Under the pieces are notes generated by a model. It had not been told where the DNA came from and searched no databases. It worked only from the letters and a program-made list of their open reading frames with translations. A stretch of 6,798 nt of DNA. Source: DAIRVC01 sp036803025. GTDB lineage: Bacteria; Chloroflexota; Anaerolineae; Anaerolineales; E44-bin32. This document shows, one piece after another, positions 6,260-6,798 of this stretch. The position numbers were made by a program, and so were the translations under genes. Location: positions 1 through 6,798 of the forward strand of contig DAIRVC010000148.1 of assembly GCA_036803025.1 (NCBI GenBank). Reading direction: 5' to 3'. The number at the start of each line of letters is the position of its first letter. Position 1 is the first letter of the stretch.

Positions 6260-6265
6260 ATTGTA
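6260..6265 (-). promoter_or_regulatory. Putative -10 element for the minus-strand cluster
   Basis: TACAAT on the minus strand, preceded by GTGCGC. Expected initiation is near 6253, giving a leader of about 43 bases to the DUF362 start. No good -35 is seen: the best hexamer at a 17-base spacer (TGTACG, 6283-6288) matches TTGACA at only three positions. Confidence 0.45.
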
Positions 6266-6307
6266 GCGCACTCGACCGCCGGCGTACAGTCGCCCGACCT
6301 CGAGGCG

Positions 6308-6316
6308 TGCTACAAT
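6308..6316 (+). promoter_or_regulatory. Putative extended -10 promoter for the small membrane protein
   Basis: TGC followed by TACAAT (6311-6316) fits the extended -10 form TGnTAnnnT. Expected initiation near 6323 gives a leader of about 27 bases to the ATG at 6350. No recognisable -35 is found 16-18 bases upstream, which an extended -10 can offset. Confidence 0.5.
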
Positions 6317-6349
6317 GGCCAAGGCAGCAAGAAGAAGGTGCGTGCGACC

Positions 6350-6748
6350 ATGTCGAGCAAGACCATCCGTGCAACGAGGCACCGCAGTCAGGTCATCCGG
6401 CAGATCTGGCTCCCGTTTGGGGGCGGGATGGTGTTGATCGCCGGCTTGGCGGCGCTGGCCGGCTGGGCCGGGTTGGGGACCGCCGGCCTGTGGGCGGATA
6501 TCGCGCTGGTCTGGTTGACGGCCCTGGCGATGATTGCCGGGGTCATCGTATTGGCCGTCATGGTCGGCGCCGTCGTCGCCAGTGAATGGGTCATGCGCTG
6601 GATCCCGCCGCAGGCTGCTCGGCTTCACCATCTGGTGGCGCCGATACCGGCCGGGGTGGGGCGCGGGGCGGACGCCCTGGTGAGGCCGGTGATCGTGGTC
6701 CGATCAGTCGGCAGCGCGCTGGCCCGCCTGTTTGGGCGACGAAGGTGA
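6350..6748 (+). CDS. Small two-helix membrane protein, function unknown
   Basis: A 132-residue protein I do not recognise. It has a basic N-terminus (residues 1-18, with K4, R7, R10, R12 and R17), a first hydrophobic segment at about 19-42, a second at about 50-78, and a C-terminal part with a basic end (LARLFGRRR). Charge distribution predicts both termini in the cytoplasm. The ATG at 6350 follows AAGG by 11 bases, a longish spacer; an in-frame GTG at 6338 would add four residues. Upstream in-frame codons extend much further left, but that extension lies antisense to the DUF362 gene and passes through the promoter, so I reject it. A new gene starts 14 bases after its stop, so the two are probably co-transcribed. 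Confidence 0.7.
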   Translation: MSSKTIRATRHRSQVIRQIWLPFGGGMVLIAGLAALAGWAGLGTAGLWADIALVWLTALAMIAGVIVLAVMVGAVVASEWVMRWIPPQAARLHHLVAPIPAGVGRGADALVRPVIVVRSVGSALARLFGRRR

Positions 6749-6751
6749 ACC

Positions 6752-6757
6752 AGGAGG
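6752..6757 (+). promoter_or_regulatory. Ribosome binding site of the right-edge gene
   Basis: AGGAGG, a full-strength Shine-Dalgarno, is 5 bases before the ATG at 6763. It is the main support for a gene beginning at the right edge. Confidence 0.75.
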
Positions 6758-6762
6758 CATCG

Positions 6763-6798
6763 ATGGAAAGCGACCGCGAGTGGAAGGTGCGGGCGATG
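6763..6798 (+). CDS. Start of an unidentified gene (3'-partial, 12 codons)
   Basis: The ATG opens a frame reading MESDREWKVRAM before the window ends. The charged start gives no sign of a signal peptide. It lies 14 bases after the small membrane protein's stop and has an excellent ribosome binding site, so it is very probably the next gene of the same operon. The product cannot be named. Confidence 0.6.
   Translation, partial: MESDREWKVRAM

Noticed and set aside
6002..6349. Upstream in-frame extension of the small membrane protein (start at 6002)
   Set aside because: It would be antisense to the DUF362 gene and cross both putative promoters. The ATG at 6350 gives a normal small membrane protein and fits the extended -10 at 6308-6316.

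Overview
This GC-rich window carries seven protein-coding regions and one 0.49-kb repeat-filled gap. There are no RNA genes, no CRISPR array and no complete transposon. High GC, compact same-strand genes and protein flavours (PHP hydrolase, DUF362, UPF0104/flippase-like membrane protein, saccharopine-dehydrogenase-like reductase) suggest a free-living bacterium. A Chloroflexota (Anaerolineae-like) or similar environmental lineage is my guess only; nothing here fixes the taxon.

Layout. (1) 2-1066, plus strand: 3' part of an amidohydrolase of the methylthioadenosine/S-adenosylhomocysteine deaminase type, cut by the left edge. (2) 1067-1552: non-coding gap between converging genes, holding an intact nested-palindrome repeat (about 1407-1540), a decayed relative (about 1099-1286) and a 12-base direct repeat. 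(3) 6210 down to 1553, minus strand: four co-directional genes, read in the order DUF362 protein with a C-terminal membrane anchor, flippase-like/LPG-synthase-type integral membrane protein, a PHP hydrolase fused to a low-molecular-weight tyrosine phosphatase, and a saccharopine/lysine-dehydrogenase-like NAD(P) oxidoreductase. The first three are tightly packed (6-base gap, then an ATGA overlap). The fourth follows after 108 bases that contain two overlapping perfect palindromes. (4) 6211-6349: divergent promoter region with two mirrored GCTACAAT motifs. (5) 6350-6748, plus strand: small protein with two membrane helices, followed 14 bases later by the first 12 codons of another gene with a strong ribosome binding site, cut by the right edge.

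How the genes may work together. Two of the four minus-strand products are membrane proteins or membrane-anchored, and one carries two phosphoester-hydrolase domains. A role around the cell envelope or lipid/polysaccharide metabolism is possible, but this is inference from co-location; no pathway can be read directly. The most unusual items are the PHP-LMW-PTP fusion and the palindromic repeat cluster.
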